Source of the DNA: Planctomycetaceae bacterium
GTDB taxonomy: Bacteria > Planctomycetota > Phycisphaerae > Phycisphaerales > UBA1924
Direction of reading: 5' to 3'
DNA: 49,337 nucleotides
Assembly: GCA_027487735.1 (NCBI GenBank)
Contig: JAIYDA010000088.1
Span: forward strand, 1 to 49,337
Each line of letters starts with the position of its first letter. Positions within the stretch are counted from its first letter, which is position 1. Of this stretch, positions 15,600-22,613 are shown piece by piece. The position numbers were made by a program, and so were the translations under genes. The notes beneath the pieces are model-generated. The model saw nothing but the letters and a program-made list of their open reading frames with translations, did no database searches and had not been told where the DNA came from.

Positions 15600-16805
15600 A
15601 TGCAATCTGTGATGCGTCGGATTCGTCAAGCAGGCAACGGCGAGGGCGGTTCTACAAGTGGGCGCAAGGGCTTTACGCTCATTGAGCTGCTCGTCGTGAT
15701 CGGGATCATCGCGCTGCTCATCAGCCTGCTGCTCCCCGCTCTGAGCAAGTGGCGCAAGATTGGTCGCAAGCTGGTGTGCAGCACCCAGATGAAGCAGATG
15801 GGCGTCTCGACGCATAGCTACGCGGCAGACTTCCAGGACAAGCTCTACTCCTTCACCTGGACGCCCGGTCGCGCGTCGGTGACGGATGATCGCACCCTCG
15901 TGCAGGACCTCATTGACCGGGCGAACAACGCCGGCAACGACACCGAGGCCTCGGCTGCGCAGGCGATCAGCATCATGCGTCGCCGCACGGGCGATGGGCC
16001 GGGCCAGATGCCCATGATCGACAACTGGATTCCGCACGTGCTGTATACGCACTTGGTGCTGCAGGACTACATCGACCAGCGTTTGCCCGCCAAGCTGGTG
16101 GTGTGCCCGGAGGACAGCGTTCGTCTGGGTTGGTTCAATCGCGATCGCTTCAACACCGAGTTCATCGCGGGTGGCGGACGGGATATCGGAACGGATTACC
16201 GCTGGCGTTTCAGCAGCAGCTATCAGCACGTCTCGGTGATGTATAGCCCCGACGGCAACGCGCCCGACGGCACGCAGCGCACCGTGACCCCTGGTCCGGC
16301 ACACTTCAACTATCAGACGCCCACCACGCCCAACGTGCTGGGTCGCCGCGTGATGGCGGATGTGGCCTTCCCTTCGGGCAAGGTGCAGATGTATGACGGG
16401 CAGGACCGTCACTCCGCGAAGGACCAATACTTCTTTGCCGACAAGCGGGCTCGCCAGCCCCTGCTCATGTTTGACCAGAGCGTGAACGATCAGTTCACGC
16501 GCGACTCCAACCACGGCTGGCGTCCGACCACGCCTCGCGCGATGCCCAGCGCTGCGGTGCAGGCCCTGCCCAATCAGCAAGCGGCCGCATGGGCCCAGCA
16601 GGGCAACTGCCATGTGATCAACTATGAGCCGGATGCGGCGACCGGCGAGTCGAGGGCGAGCTTGCCGAACCCGGCATCGCCGCCTGGAACGGGCAGCACG
16701 GGTCCGGCGGCCGGTCCGTTCACGGGCGTGTATGCCTGGACGCGTGGCGGCCTGAAGGGCGTGGACTACGGCGCGGGGCAGATCAATACGGCCCAGTGGC
16801 AGTAA
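15600..16805 (+). CDS. Type IV prepilin-like / type II secretion pseudopilin protein, paralog 1
   Basis: A 401-aa protein with prepilin signature GRKGFTLIELLVVIGIIALL (about 22-41): peptidase cleavage after Gly, Phe at +1 and Glu at +5, then a hydrophobic stem helix ending in LLLPALSKW. The large C-terminal globular part includes conserved-looking MYDGQDRHSAK and FADKRARQPLLMFDQSVND segments shared with the next gene. Such proteins are abundant in planctomycetes and are thought to be minor or pseudopilins; they sit in the inner membrane or a filament. GGAGG (15589-15593) supports the ATG at 15600. No assembly ATPase or prepilin peptidase gene is in the window. A terminator follows. Confidence 0.9.
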   Translation: MQSVMRRIRQAGNGEGGSTSGRKGFTLIELLVVIGIIALLISLLLPALSKWRKIGRKLVCSTQMKQMGVSTHSYAADFQDKLYSFTWTPGRASVTDDRTLVQDLIDRANNAGNDTEASAAQAISIMRRRTGDGPGQMPMIDNWIPHVLYTHLVLQDYIDQRLPAKLVVCPEDSVRLGWFNRDRFNTEFIAGGGRDIGTDYRWRFSSSYQHVSVMYSPDGNAPDGTQRTVTPGPAHFNYQTPTTPNVLGRRVMADVAFPSGKVQMYDGQDRHSAKDQYFFADKRARQPLLMFDQSVNDQFTRDSNHGWRPTTPRAMPSAAVQALPNQQAAAWAQQGNCHVINYEPDAATGESRASLPNPASPPGTGSTGPAAGPFTGVYAWTRGGLKGVDYGAGQINTAQWQ

Positions 16806-16850
16806 GGCACGCAGGCAGGCGTATCACGCCTCGCGAAGCATGGACTGAGC

Positions 16851-16882
16851 AAAGCCCACCTCCCATGGAGGTGGGCTTTTTT
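16851..16882 (+). terminator. Rho-independent terminator after prepilin-like gene 1
   Basis: 13-bp perfect stem AAAGCCCACCTCC / GGAGGTGGGCTTT with a three-base CAT loop, running into a T tract. Confidence 0.95.
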
Positions 16883-16959
16883 CATGTTGCTGGTGGTTTG
16901 GTGGGGGCTGGAATTGGGCGAGATTTTGAGGTTTTTCGGTCTGGCACGAAAAAATGCCC

Positions 16960-16988
16960 TTGACGCGGAATGGGATTTGCGTCATAGT
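16960..16988 (+). promoter_or_regulatory. Sigma70-like promoter of prepilin-like gene 2
   Basis: TTGACG (16960-16965), 17-base spacer, CATAGT (16983-16988): 5/6 and 4/6 matches to consensus at ideal spacing. The start codon is at 17131, so the leader is about 135 bases. Confidence 0.65.
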
Positions 16989-17018
16989 GACACACGCGGA
17001 GGGCGAGTGTGCAGGGCG

Positions 17019-17033
17019 GTTTCTGTGGCTGCC
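17019..17033 (+). repeat. Shared leader motif, copy 2
   Basis: GTTTCTGTGGCTGCC, identical to 15373-15387 and located inside the predicted 5' UTR, 31 bases after the -10 element. Confidence 0.65.
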
Positions 17034-17130
17034 TGCGTGCGCGGTTGAGGTGCTCGCGAGTCGTCGGTCTGGCGACGCGGCTGGGCGCACACGCAACACT
17101 CGCTTGTTCTTCCGCAGATGGAGTTGCGGC

Positions 17131-18318
17131 ATGCACTCGTTGAACACGATCGTGGGACGTGGAGAGGGCACGGGACGGAAGGGCTTTACGCTCATTGAGC
17201 TGCTGGTGGTCATCGGCATCATCGCGCTGCTCATCAGCCTGCTGCTGCCCGCGCTGGGCAGTTGGCGGAAGATTGGGCGGAAGATGGTGTGCACGACGCA
17301 GATGAAGCAGATGGGCGTGGCGACGCACAGCTACACCGCGGACTTCCGCGACAAGCTGTATTCATTCACGTGGGTGTCGGGGCGGGCGCAGACGGCGGAT
17401 GCCGAGCGTGCCCTGATTTCTGACTGCATTGATGTCTGCGTGACGCCCGCGGGGCTGCCCGCGGCGAGCAACGACACGCGGACGTCGATGGCGCAGGCGG
17501 TGAGCATCATGCGGCGGCGCACGGGCGAGGACCGCACGCTGATGCCCTTGATTGAGAACTGGATTCCGCACGTGCTGTACACGCACTTGGTGCTGCAGGA
17601 CTACATCGACCAGCGCTTGCCTGCGAAGCTGGTGATCTGCCCCGAGGACAGCACACGCCTGAGCTGGCTGGACCGCAACCGGTTCCGCAGCGAGTTTTTG
17701 GCGCAGGAAGATCCGACCACGCAGTGGCGCTGGCGGTTTAGCAGCAGCTACATCCACGTGACGACGATGTATTGCCCGGATGGCACGCTGCCCGGGCAGC
17801 CGCAGCGCACGGTGATTCAGGGCCCGGCGCACAACACGTACTTTGTGCCGCCCGCGAACGCGTCGAGCAACGGGCTGTTTGGGCGGCGGGTGTTTAGCGA
17901 TATCGCGTTCCCATCGAACAAGGTGCAGATGTATGACGGGCAGGATCGGCACTCGGCGAAGCAGCAGTACTTCTTTGCCGACAAGCGGGCCCGCCAGCCC
18001 TTGCTGATGTTTGACCAGAGCGTGAACGATCTGGCGACCAAGGACGCGAACCACGGGTGGCGCCCCGATGCGCCGCGCTCGATGCCGAGCCCGGGCGTGA
18101 TTAGCCAGCCCAACTCGAACGCGCAGGCGTGGGCGCAGCAGGGGAATGTGACGATCATCAACTATGACCCGAACCCGCGGTATGGCGAGTCGCGGTTTAG
18201 CCAGGCTGGCACGGGGCCCGCGAACGCGCCGTACACGGGCGTGTTTGCGTGGACGCGCGGCGGGCTGAAGGGGTCGGACTTTGTGCTGGGGCAGATTAAC
18301 ACGGCGCAGTGGCAGTGA
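17131..18318 (+). CDS. Type IV prepilin-like / type II secretion pseudopilin protein, paralog 2
   Basis: A 395-aa close paralog of the preceding protein. The prepilin signature GRKGFTLIELLVVIGIIALL begins near residue 16; the stem helix and nearly all of the C-terminal part (WIPHVLYTHLVLQDYIDQRL, MYDGQDRHSAK, RQPLLMFDQSVND, TRGGLKG near the end) are shared, while the N-terminal 15 residues and a central stretch (EFLAQEDPTTQWRW in place of a Gly-rich GGGRDIG segment) differ. The signature places the start at the ATG 17131. Both proteins lack Cys in the globular part apart from a few shared positions. A tandem duplication is the simplest origin. Its terminator is built from a heptamer array. 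Confidence 0.9.
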   Translation: MHSLNTIVGRGEGTGRKGFTLIELLVVIGIIALLISLLLPALGSWRKIGRKMVCTTQMKQMGVATHSYTADFRDKLYSFTWVSGRAQTADAERALISDCIDVCVTPAGLPAASNDTRTSMAQAVSIMRRRTGEDRTLMPLIENWIPHVLYTHLVLQDYIDQRLPAKLVICPEDSTRLSWLDRNRFRSEFLAQEDPTTQWRWRFSSSYIHVTTMYCPDGTLPGQPQRTVIQGPAHNTYFVPPANASSNGLFGRRVFSDIAFPSNKVQMYDGQDRHSAKQQYFFADKRARQPLLMFDQSVNDLATKDANHGWRPDAPRSMPSPGVISQPNSNAQAWAQQGNVTIINYDPNPRYGESRFSQAGTGPANAPYTGVFAWTRGGLKGSDFVLGQINTAQWQ

Positions 18319-18324
18319 AGAGTG

Positions 18325-18359
18325 GTGACAGGTAACACGAAACAGGCGACAGGAAACAC
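18325..18359. repeat. STRR-like heptamer array B (5 units)
   Basis: GTGACAG, GTAACAC, GAAACAG, GCGACAG, GAAACAC in perfect 7-base register, starting six bases after the stop codon of prepilin-like gene 2. Units resemble array D (26287-26314, opposite strand). Confidence 0.85.
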
Positions 18360-18378
18360 CTGTCGCCTGTTATTTTTT
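18341..18378 (+). terminator. Rho-independent terminator built on heptamer array B
   Basis: Stem AACAGGCGACAG / CTGTCGCCTGTT (12 bp, perfect), loop GAAACAC, which is exactly the last array unit, then ATTTTTTG. The left arm is array sequence. Confidence 0.95.
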
Positions 18379-18397
18379 GCCTCTGCGGCCTCCACCG

Positions 18398-19210
18398 TCA
18401 GGCTTGCTTCTGAAAGATGCGCTTGGGGCGGGGCTCGATGATGAAGCTGCCCACGCTGGCGACCTCGACGAAGCGCGCGGAGCGTGAGCTTGCGGCTTGC
18501 ATCGCCTCGCGCAGCAGGCTGCTGCGGGCGGAGGGGCCTGTGTCGATCGCGGCGTGGGCACCGGGGCGGAGGACGCGCATGAGCTCGGCGCAGAGGGCGA
18601 AGACGCTGGGCTTGTCGAGGTAGAGACCCACGACGCCCGAGGAGATCGCGAAGTCGACGGAGTTTGGGGCGAGCAGGGCGTCGCCATGGGGACTCTCGCG
18701 CAAAGGCTCGGCGATGGACTGGCAGATGAAGGTGGGTGAGATTGCCTGCCCTTCGCGATTCGTAAAGTGGTTGCTCGCCTTGCGGGCGTTGGCGAGGGCG
18801 ATGTATTCGGGCGTGAGGTCGTAGCCTGTGATGCGCCAGGAGGGCTTCGCGAAGTAGCTGAGCAGGTGCGTGCTCGTGCCCGGGCCGCAGCCCAGGTCGA
18901 CGACGACGGCGTGCTCTTGCGGGATGCGATTGTCGAGGGCTTTGGGGATGTGCCGGCGCTCAACCCAGACCTGGGCGAGGTTGTACTCGTCGAACTGCTG
19001 CTGCGTGAGCGAGGCGAAGCCCTGCTTCACGCTCGCGAGGTCGGCGCCGATGAGCCCGGCTCCGCTGTAGGACTTGCCGATGGCCTTGCTGAGAAACTCC
19101 TGCCCTTTGCGGCGGATGATGGTGGAGACGGGCCAGGCGAGGGCGTCGCGATCGGCCTGAGTGACGCGCAGGGGGGCGGACGCGTGGGGCGTGGGTGATG
19201 CGTTGTGCAT
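18398..19210 (-). CDS. SAM-dependent methyltransferase (class I)
   Basis: A 270-aa Rossmann-fold methyltransferase. Motif I is VVDLGCGPGTSTHLL (about 104-118), followed by the acidic end of strand beta2 (GYDLTPEYI), and AISSGVVGLYLD and LMRVLRPGAHAAID as motifs post-II/III. The N-terminal 95 residues are helical and unassigned. The acceptor cannot be deduced; the form resembles small-molecule or lipid/quinone methyltransferases. The gene begins 30 bases downstream of the SurA-like gene and is probably co-transcribed with it. It is convergent with prepilin-like gene 2. Confidence 0.85.
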   Translation of the reverse strand: MHNASPTPHASAPLRVTQADRDALAWPVSTIIRRKGQEFLSKAIGKSYSGAGLIGADLASVKQGFASLTQQQFDEYNLAQVWVERRHIPKALDNRIPQEHAVVVDLGCGPGTSTHLLSYFAKPSWRITGYDLTPEYIALANARKASNHFTNREGQAISPTFICQSIAEPLRESPHGDALLAPNSVDFAISSGVVGLYLDKPSVFALCAELMRVLRPGAHAAIDTGPSARSSLLREAMQAASSRSARFVEVASVGSFIIEPRPKRIFQKQA

Positions 19211-19240
19211 GGGGAGGGGGTGGCTCGGGCGACTCGGGCA

Positions 19241-20680
19241 CTAGCGGCGCGGCGCGGGGCGCACGGGCTCGGGCTTGGAGGCTGGGTAGTAGCGCTGCGA
19301 GGCGACTTCGAGCAGACGCAGCACGATGTCGCGGATGGTCTCGTCGCTCGCGCGGCCTGAGAGCTGGCGGATGAAGCGGGTTCGTTCGCGCTCCACGCGC
19401 TGGCTGCGGAGGTCTTCTTCGACGGCGAGCTGGGCGTCGTAGAGCGAGGTGGTGCGGTCTTCGATGGATTCGAGGCGAATCCAGGCGATGCTCGCGGTGA
19501 GCTCGATGGGGCCCAGGCTCTCGCCTACTGCGCCGCGGGCAGCGAGGGAGCGGGCGGCTTCGTCGAGCTTGGGGTTGGCGAAGAGGCGGGCGGGGGCGGG
19601 GGGCTCTGACGCGGCAGCGGCTGGCGTTGGAGCCGGGGCCGCTGTCGCCTCAGGAGTCGGCGCGAGCTCGCGCTGCTCCAGGCCTCCTTCGGCGGGCTTG
19701 TTCAGGTTGGCTTTGCTTTTGGCGGCGGCCTCGAAGCCTTGCGTGGCGATGAGCTGCGTGATGGTGTCGAGGTCGGGCTTGCTGTCTTTCGAGGCCTGGA
19801 TGAGGCGGAAGGTGGCGAGCGGGGGCTTGCTGAACTCGGCCTCGAGCTGCTGGTAGCGCAGGGCGATGTCTCGCCTTGCGACGCTCACGCGCTGGAAGAT
19901 GCGGTTGGAGAGCTCGAAGCGGATGAGCTCGAGGTCCTCGCGCTGGCGGCGCCATTCGTCGATCGTGATGCCCTTCTCTTCGAGCAGGCGCTGCTCGGCG
20001 GCGGCGCGGCTGCCGCCCGATTGACGCTCGAGCTCGCGCTGGGCGCGGTCGATGAAGGCGAAGAGGCCTTGGCGCTCCTCGGGCTTGAGGCTGGCGATCG
20101 CTTCGGCGCGGAGGAGCTCGTCCTCGACGAAGCTGTTCACGGCGCGGGTGATCTCGCGGGTGGCGAAGTTCAGCCAGTCGTTGCGGGTGCGGAGGTCGGC
20201 CTCGCGCTGCAGACGCGGGCCCAGGGCGGTGACGGTGGGCGAGCCCGTGATGAGGAAGACCGAGGCGTAGACGGGCTTGCCGTTGATGTTGCCGACGACT
20301 TCGTCGACCCATGCGCTGGAGCGGATGGCGGCGAAGACGGGGTTGGCGGAGGCCTGCGCGGGGAGCGGCGTTGGGGCACCTTCGAACGATGCGGTGACGT
20401 CGGCGGGCGAGAGGTCGTTCGCAGAGGGCGAGCCTGCGCCGAGGGGGTTGGGCTTGGGAGCGGATGGCGCGGGAGCTGGCGCGGGGGCGGGCGCTGGGGC
20501 GAGCGGCGCTGCGCCAGCGACCGCGAAGCTGTCGAGCGTGAGGGGAGCGGGGGTGAGTTCTTTGGGCTTCAGCGCAGCTTTGGTGGCGGGTGAGCAGCCC
20601 GCGCCTGCGAGGGCGACGAGCAGAAGGGGGAGGAGGATGGGAAGAGGGCTGGAGTGGGGCAAGGGCAACCTTGGGAGCAA
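19241..20680 (-). CDS. SurA-like foldase/peptidylprolyl isomerase-type lipoprotein
   Basis: About 479 aa. A signal peptide (hydrophobic LPILLPLLLVALAGAGC) is followed by a Pro/Ala-rich linker (repeated AP) of about 100 residues. The SurA-type N-terminal domain then starts at VVGNINGKPVYASVFLI. A long helical region (LLRAEAIASLKPEERQGLFA, ERQSGGSRAAAEQRLLEEKG) surrounds a degenerate PPIC-like segment (PLATFRLIQ ... ESLGPIELT). Canonical parvulin active-site residues are not evident, so chaperone activity is likelier than isomerase. No ATG is available before the signal peptide: I chose TTG at 20680; TTG at 20668 or 20662 are alternatives. It likely acts in outer-membrane protein folding. Confidence 0.7.
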   Translation of the reverse strand: MLPRLPLPHSSPLPILLPLLLVALAGAGCSPATKAALKPKELTPAPLTLDSFAVAGAAPLAPAPAPAPAPAPSAPKPNPLGAGSPSANDLSPADVTASFEGAPTPLPAQASANPVFAAIRSSAWVDEVVGNINGKPVYASVFLITGSPTVTALGPRLQREADLRTRNDWLNFATREITRAVNSFVEDELLRAEAIASLKPEERQGLFAFIDRAQRELERQSGGSRAAAEQRLLEEKGITIDEWRRQREDLELIRFELSNRIFQRVSVARRDIALRYQQLEAEFSKPPLATFRLIQASKDSKPDLDTITQLIATQGFEAAAKSKANLNKPAEGGLEQRELAPTPEATAAPAPTPAAAASEPPAPARLFANPKLDEAARSLAARGAVGESLGPIELTASIAWIRLESIEDRTTSLYDAQLAVEEDLRSQRVERERTRFIRQLSGRASDETIRDIVLRLLEVASQRYYPASKPEPVRPAPRR

Positions 20681-20864
20681 ACAGCGGAGAATGCCAGGGA
20701 AAGATAGAAGCGCAGGAGGCGAGAAGCGGGGAGCGCATTCGACACCTTGCAGCTTGCGAACGCTATTATGGTGGGCCTGGTGGTCTGTCCGCGTTCGCGG
20801 GAGCCGTAGCCCGGCGAGACTAGCCGCTTGCGGGCAGCGCACGCGGCGCAGAGCGAAGGCACCC

Positions 20865-21398
20865 ATGTCGAGCGACGCCCCGAAGTTGATCATCGATAGC
20901 GATTGGAAGAGCCAGGCGCAGGCGGAGAAGCAGCGTTTGGAGCAGCAGGCGGCGAGCAAGAAGCCTGCGGCGGGCGCGATGGGCGGTGCCATGGCGGGCG
21001 CGATGGCGGGCGCGGCGGCTGGGGCCGAAGGCGAGGAAGGGCCCGTGGAACTGAGCATTCTGCACCTGGTGGAGATGCTGAGCATGCAGGCGCTGAGCTA
21101 TATGGGCGCGCTGCCCGACCCGCGGACGGGGCAGGCGATGATCAGCCTGGAGTATGCGAAGCTGCACATCGATCTCTTGGGGATTCTCGAAGAGAAGACC
21201 AAGGGCAACCTGAACGAAGAAGAGGCGAAGGCGGTGCAGGGCACCGTGAGCGAGCTGCGGATGCACTTTGTGACGGTGCAGCAGGCGGTGGCGAAGGCGG
21301 TGGCGGAGGGGCGGATCAAGCCGCAGCAGGCGGGCGTTGGTGGGATGGGCGGCGGGATGGGCGCAGGGCCCAAGGGCCCGACGCTGGTGGGCGGGTAA
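20865..21398 (+). CDS. DUF1844 protein
   Basis: 177 aa. The DUF1844 core (about 62-140) reads LSILHLVEMLSMQALSYMG, LPDPRTGQAMISLEYAK, LLGILEEKTKGNLNEEE and ELRMHFV, matching the family pattern. The family is widespread in planctomycetes, acidobacteria and deltaproteobacteria and has no established function. Between a charged N-terminus and the core is a Gly/Ala/Met-rich stretch (GAMGGAMAGAMAGAAAG), and the C-terminus is again Gly/Met-rich. GAAGG five bases before the ATG at 20865 supports the start. It precedes sdhC on the same strand by 144 bases, with heptamer array C in the gap. Confidence 0.9.
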   Translation: MSSDAPKLIIDSDWKSQAQAEKQRLEQQAASKKPAAGAMGGAMAGAMAGAAAGAEGEEGPVELSILHLVEMLSMQALSYMGALPDPRTGQAMISLEYAKLHIDLLGILEEKTKGNLNEEEAKAVQGTVSELRMHFVTVQQAVAKAVAEGRIKPQQAGVGGMGGGMGAGPKGPTLVGG

Positions 21399-21467
21399 GG
21401 GCGCGGCAGCGAGTTGCGGTAAGCGGCAGCGGCCGCGGAGGCAGCGGCCTGAGCAGAAGTAGCACCT

Positions 21468-21523
21468 GACCACGAAACACAAACCACGAACCACCAACCA
21501 CGAACCACCAACCACGAAACACT
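21468..21523. repeat. STRR-like heptamer array C (8 units, AACCACG/AACCACC)
   Basis: Eight 7-base units in register: GACCACG, AAACACA, AACCACG, AACCACC, AACCACG, AACCACC, AACCACG, AAACACT. It lies 70 bases after the DUF1844 stop and 19 bases before the sdhC start, hence in the predicted sdh leader. Confidence 0.9.
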
Positions 21524-21542
21524 CAGGGTACAACAAGCAGCT

Positions 21543-22460
21543 ATGAGCGACACCACGAAAGCAAAGCCAGCAAGCACGCCGCAGGGGTTCTTTGACAAGC
21601 ACTACCACGTGCTGCGTCGGCTGCACAGCCTGACGGGGATCGTGCCCATCGGGGTGTTTTTGATCGCGCACCTGACGACCAACAGCAGCCTGCTGTGGGG
21701 CAAGTGGGGCCTGCGGCACGAGGGGCACGACGAGACGATCGTGAGCGGGGGCGTGCACTACTTCTGGAAGGAAGTGCAGTGGATCAACAACCAGATTCCG
21801 CACCTGCTGCTCATTGAGATCGGGCTGTGGCTCGCGATCGCGTTCCACTCGGTGCTGGGCGTGTACTACGCGCGGAGCGGCAAGAGCAACACCGCGCGGT
21901 ATGCCTATCAGGGCAACTGGCGGTATCGCATGCAGCGCCTGAGCGGGTATGTCGCGCTGCTGTACATCTTCTATCACATCGCGACGCTGCGCTGGGGCTG
22001 GAGCTTCTTGGTGCCGGGCGGGGCGAAGTGGAGTGCCGACTTCGCCGCGAGCACGCTGGCAGCTGCGCTCCGCGGCAGCAACGAGGGCTTTACGGCGATG
22101 GGCATTGCGGTGAGCCTGTTCTACTTCGTGGGCATCACGGCAAGCGTGTATCACTTCGCGAACGGGCTGTGGACGGCGGCGATCACGTGGGGCCTGACCA
22201 TCAGCCAGCAGGCGCAGCAGCGCTGGGGCTTTGCGAGCTTTGCGCTGGGCGTGGGGCTGATGGGCATGGCGTGGGCGAGCCTTGCGGGCGCGCTGCTCAC
22301 CAAGCCCAGCGAGATGCAGCGCATCGAGCTGCAACTGCTGCAAGAGAAGGGCAAGGGCGGGGCCATGCCCGGTGAGGGTGCCGCGCTGGTGGACGCAACG
22401 CCTTTGGTGAACGTGCCGAGTGATCCGGAAGGGACCCAGCCTGCGGCGGGCGGCTCATAA
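21543..22460 (+). CDS. sdhC: Succinate dehydrogenase cytochrome b558 subunit
   Basis: The membrane anchor of complex II, which binds haem b and passes electrons to or from quinone. At 305 aa it is longer than the ~200-aa Bacillus-type subunit, with a C-terminal extension of about 40 residues rich in Gly and Pro. Five hydrophobic helices are visible: about 32-52, 78-108, 137-160, 182-210 and 232-260. Candidate haem-ligand His lie in RRLHSLTG, FLIAHLTTN, AFHSVLG and FYHIATL, and TASVYHFANGLW. No separate sdhD exists, as expected of the single-subunit b558 type, which is typically menaquinone-linked. It opens the sdhC-sdhA-NTase-sdhB cluster. Confidence 0.92.
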   Translation: MSDTTKAKPASTPQGFFDKHYHVLRRLHSLTGIVPIGVFLIAHLTTNSSLLWGKWGLRHEGHDETIVSGGVHYFWKEVQWINNQIPHLLLIEIGLWLAIAFHSVLGVYYARSGKSNTARYAYQGNWRYRMQRLSGYVALLYIFYHIATLRWGWSFLVPGGAKWSADFAASTLAAALRGSNEGFTAMGIAVSLFYFVGITASVYHFANGLWTAAITWGLTISQQAQQRWGFASFALGVGLMGMAWASLAGALLTKPSEMQRIELQLLQEKGKGGAMPGEGAALVDATPLVNVPSDPEGTQPAAGGS

Positions 22461-22613
22461 CTGGCTGGCGGGGCTGGCCCAAGGGGTTGCCCCTGCGTCC
22501 TGCGAGGGTGCGAAATCGAAGTATGGAAAGAGTCGATTGAGACTGAAGGGTGTGACTGAAGGGTTTGTTGGGTGCGGGCACCGGGTGAGAGGCGAAACCA
22601 GAAGGAACCTGCA

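Larger units (their letters stand above)
16806..17130. other. Intergenic region between the two prepilin-like genes
   Basis: 325 bases with a terminator (16851-16882), a good sigma70-type promoter (16960-16988) and the shared leader motif (17019-17033). The two paralogs are thus separate transcription units. Confidence 0.7.

Noticed and set aside
21468..21523. Possible CRISPR array
   Set aside because: Units are 7 bases and contiguous, without spacers; it is a simple tandem array. No cas gene is in the window.
22461..22613. Missing sdhD or an extra small gene between sdhC and sdhA
   Set aside because: b558-type complex II has a single membrane subunit, and the gap has no coding-like frame, only a duplicated GACTGAAGGGT.
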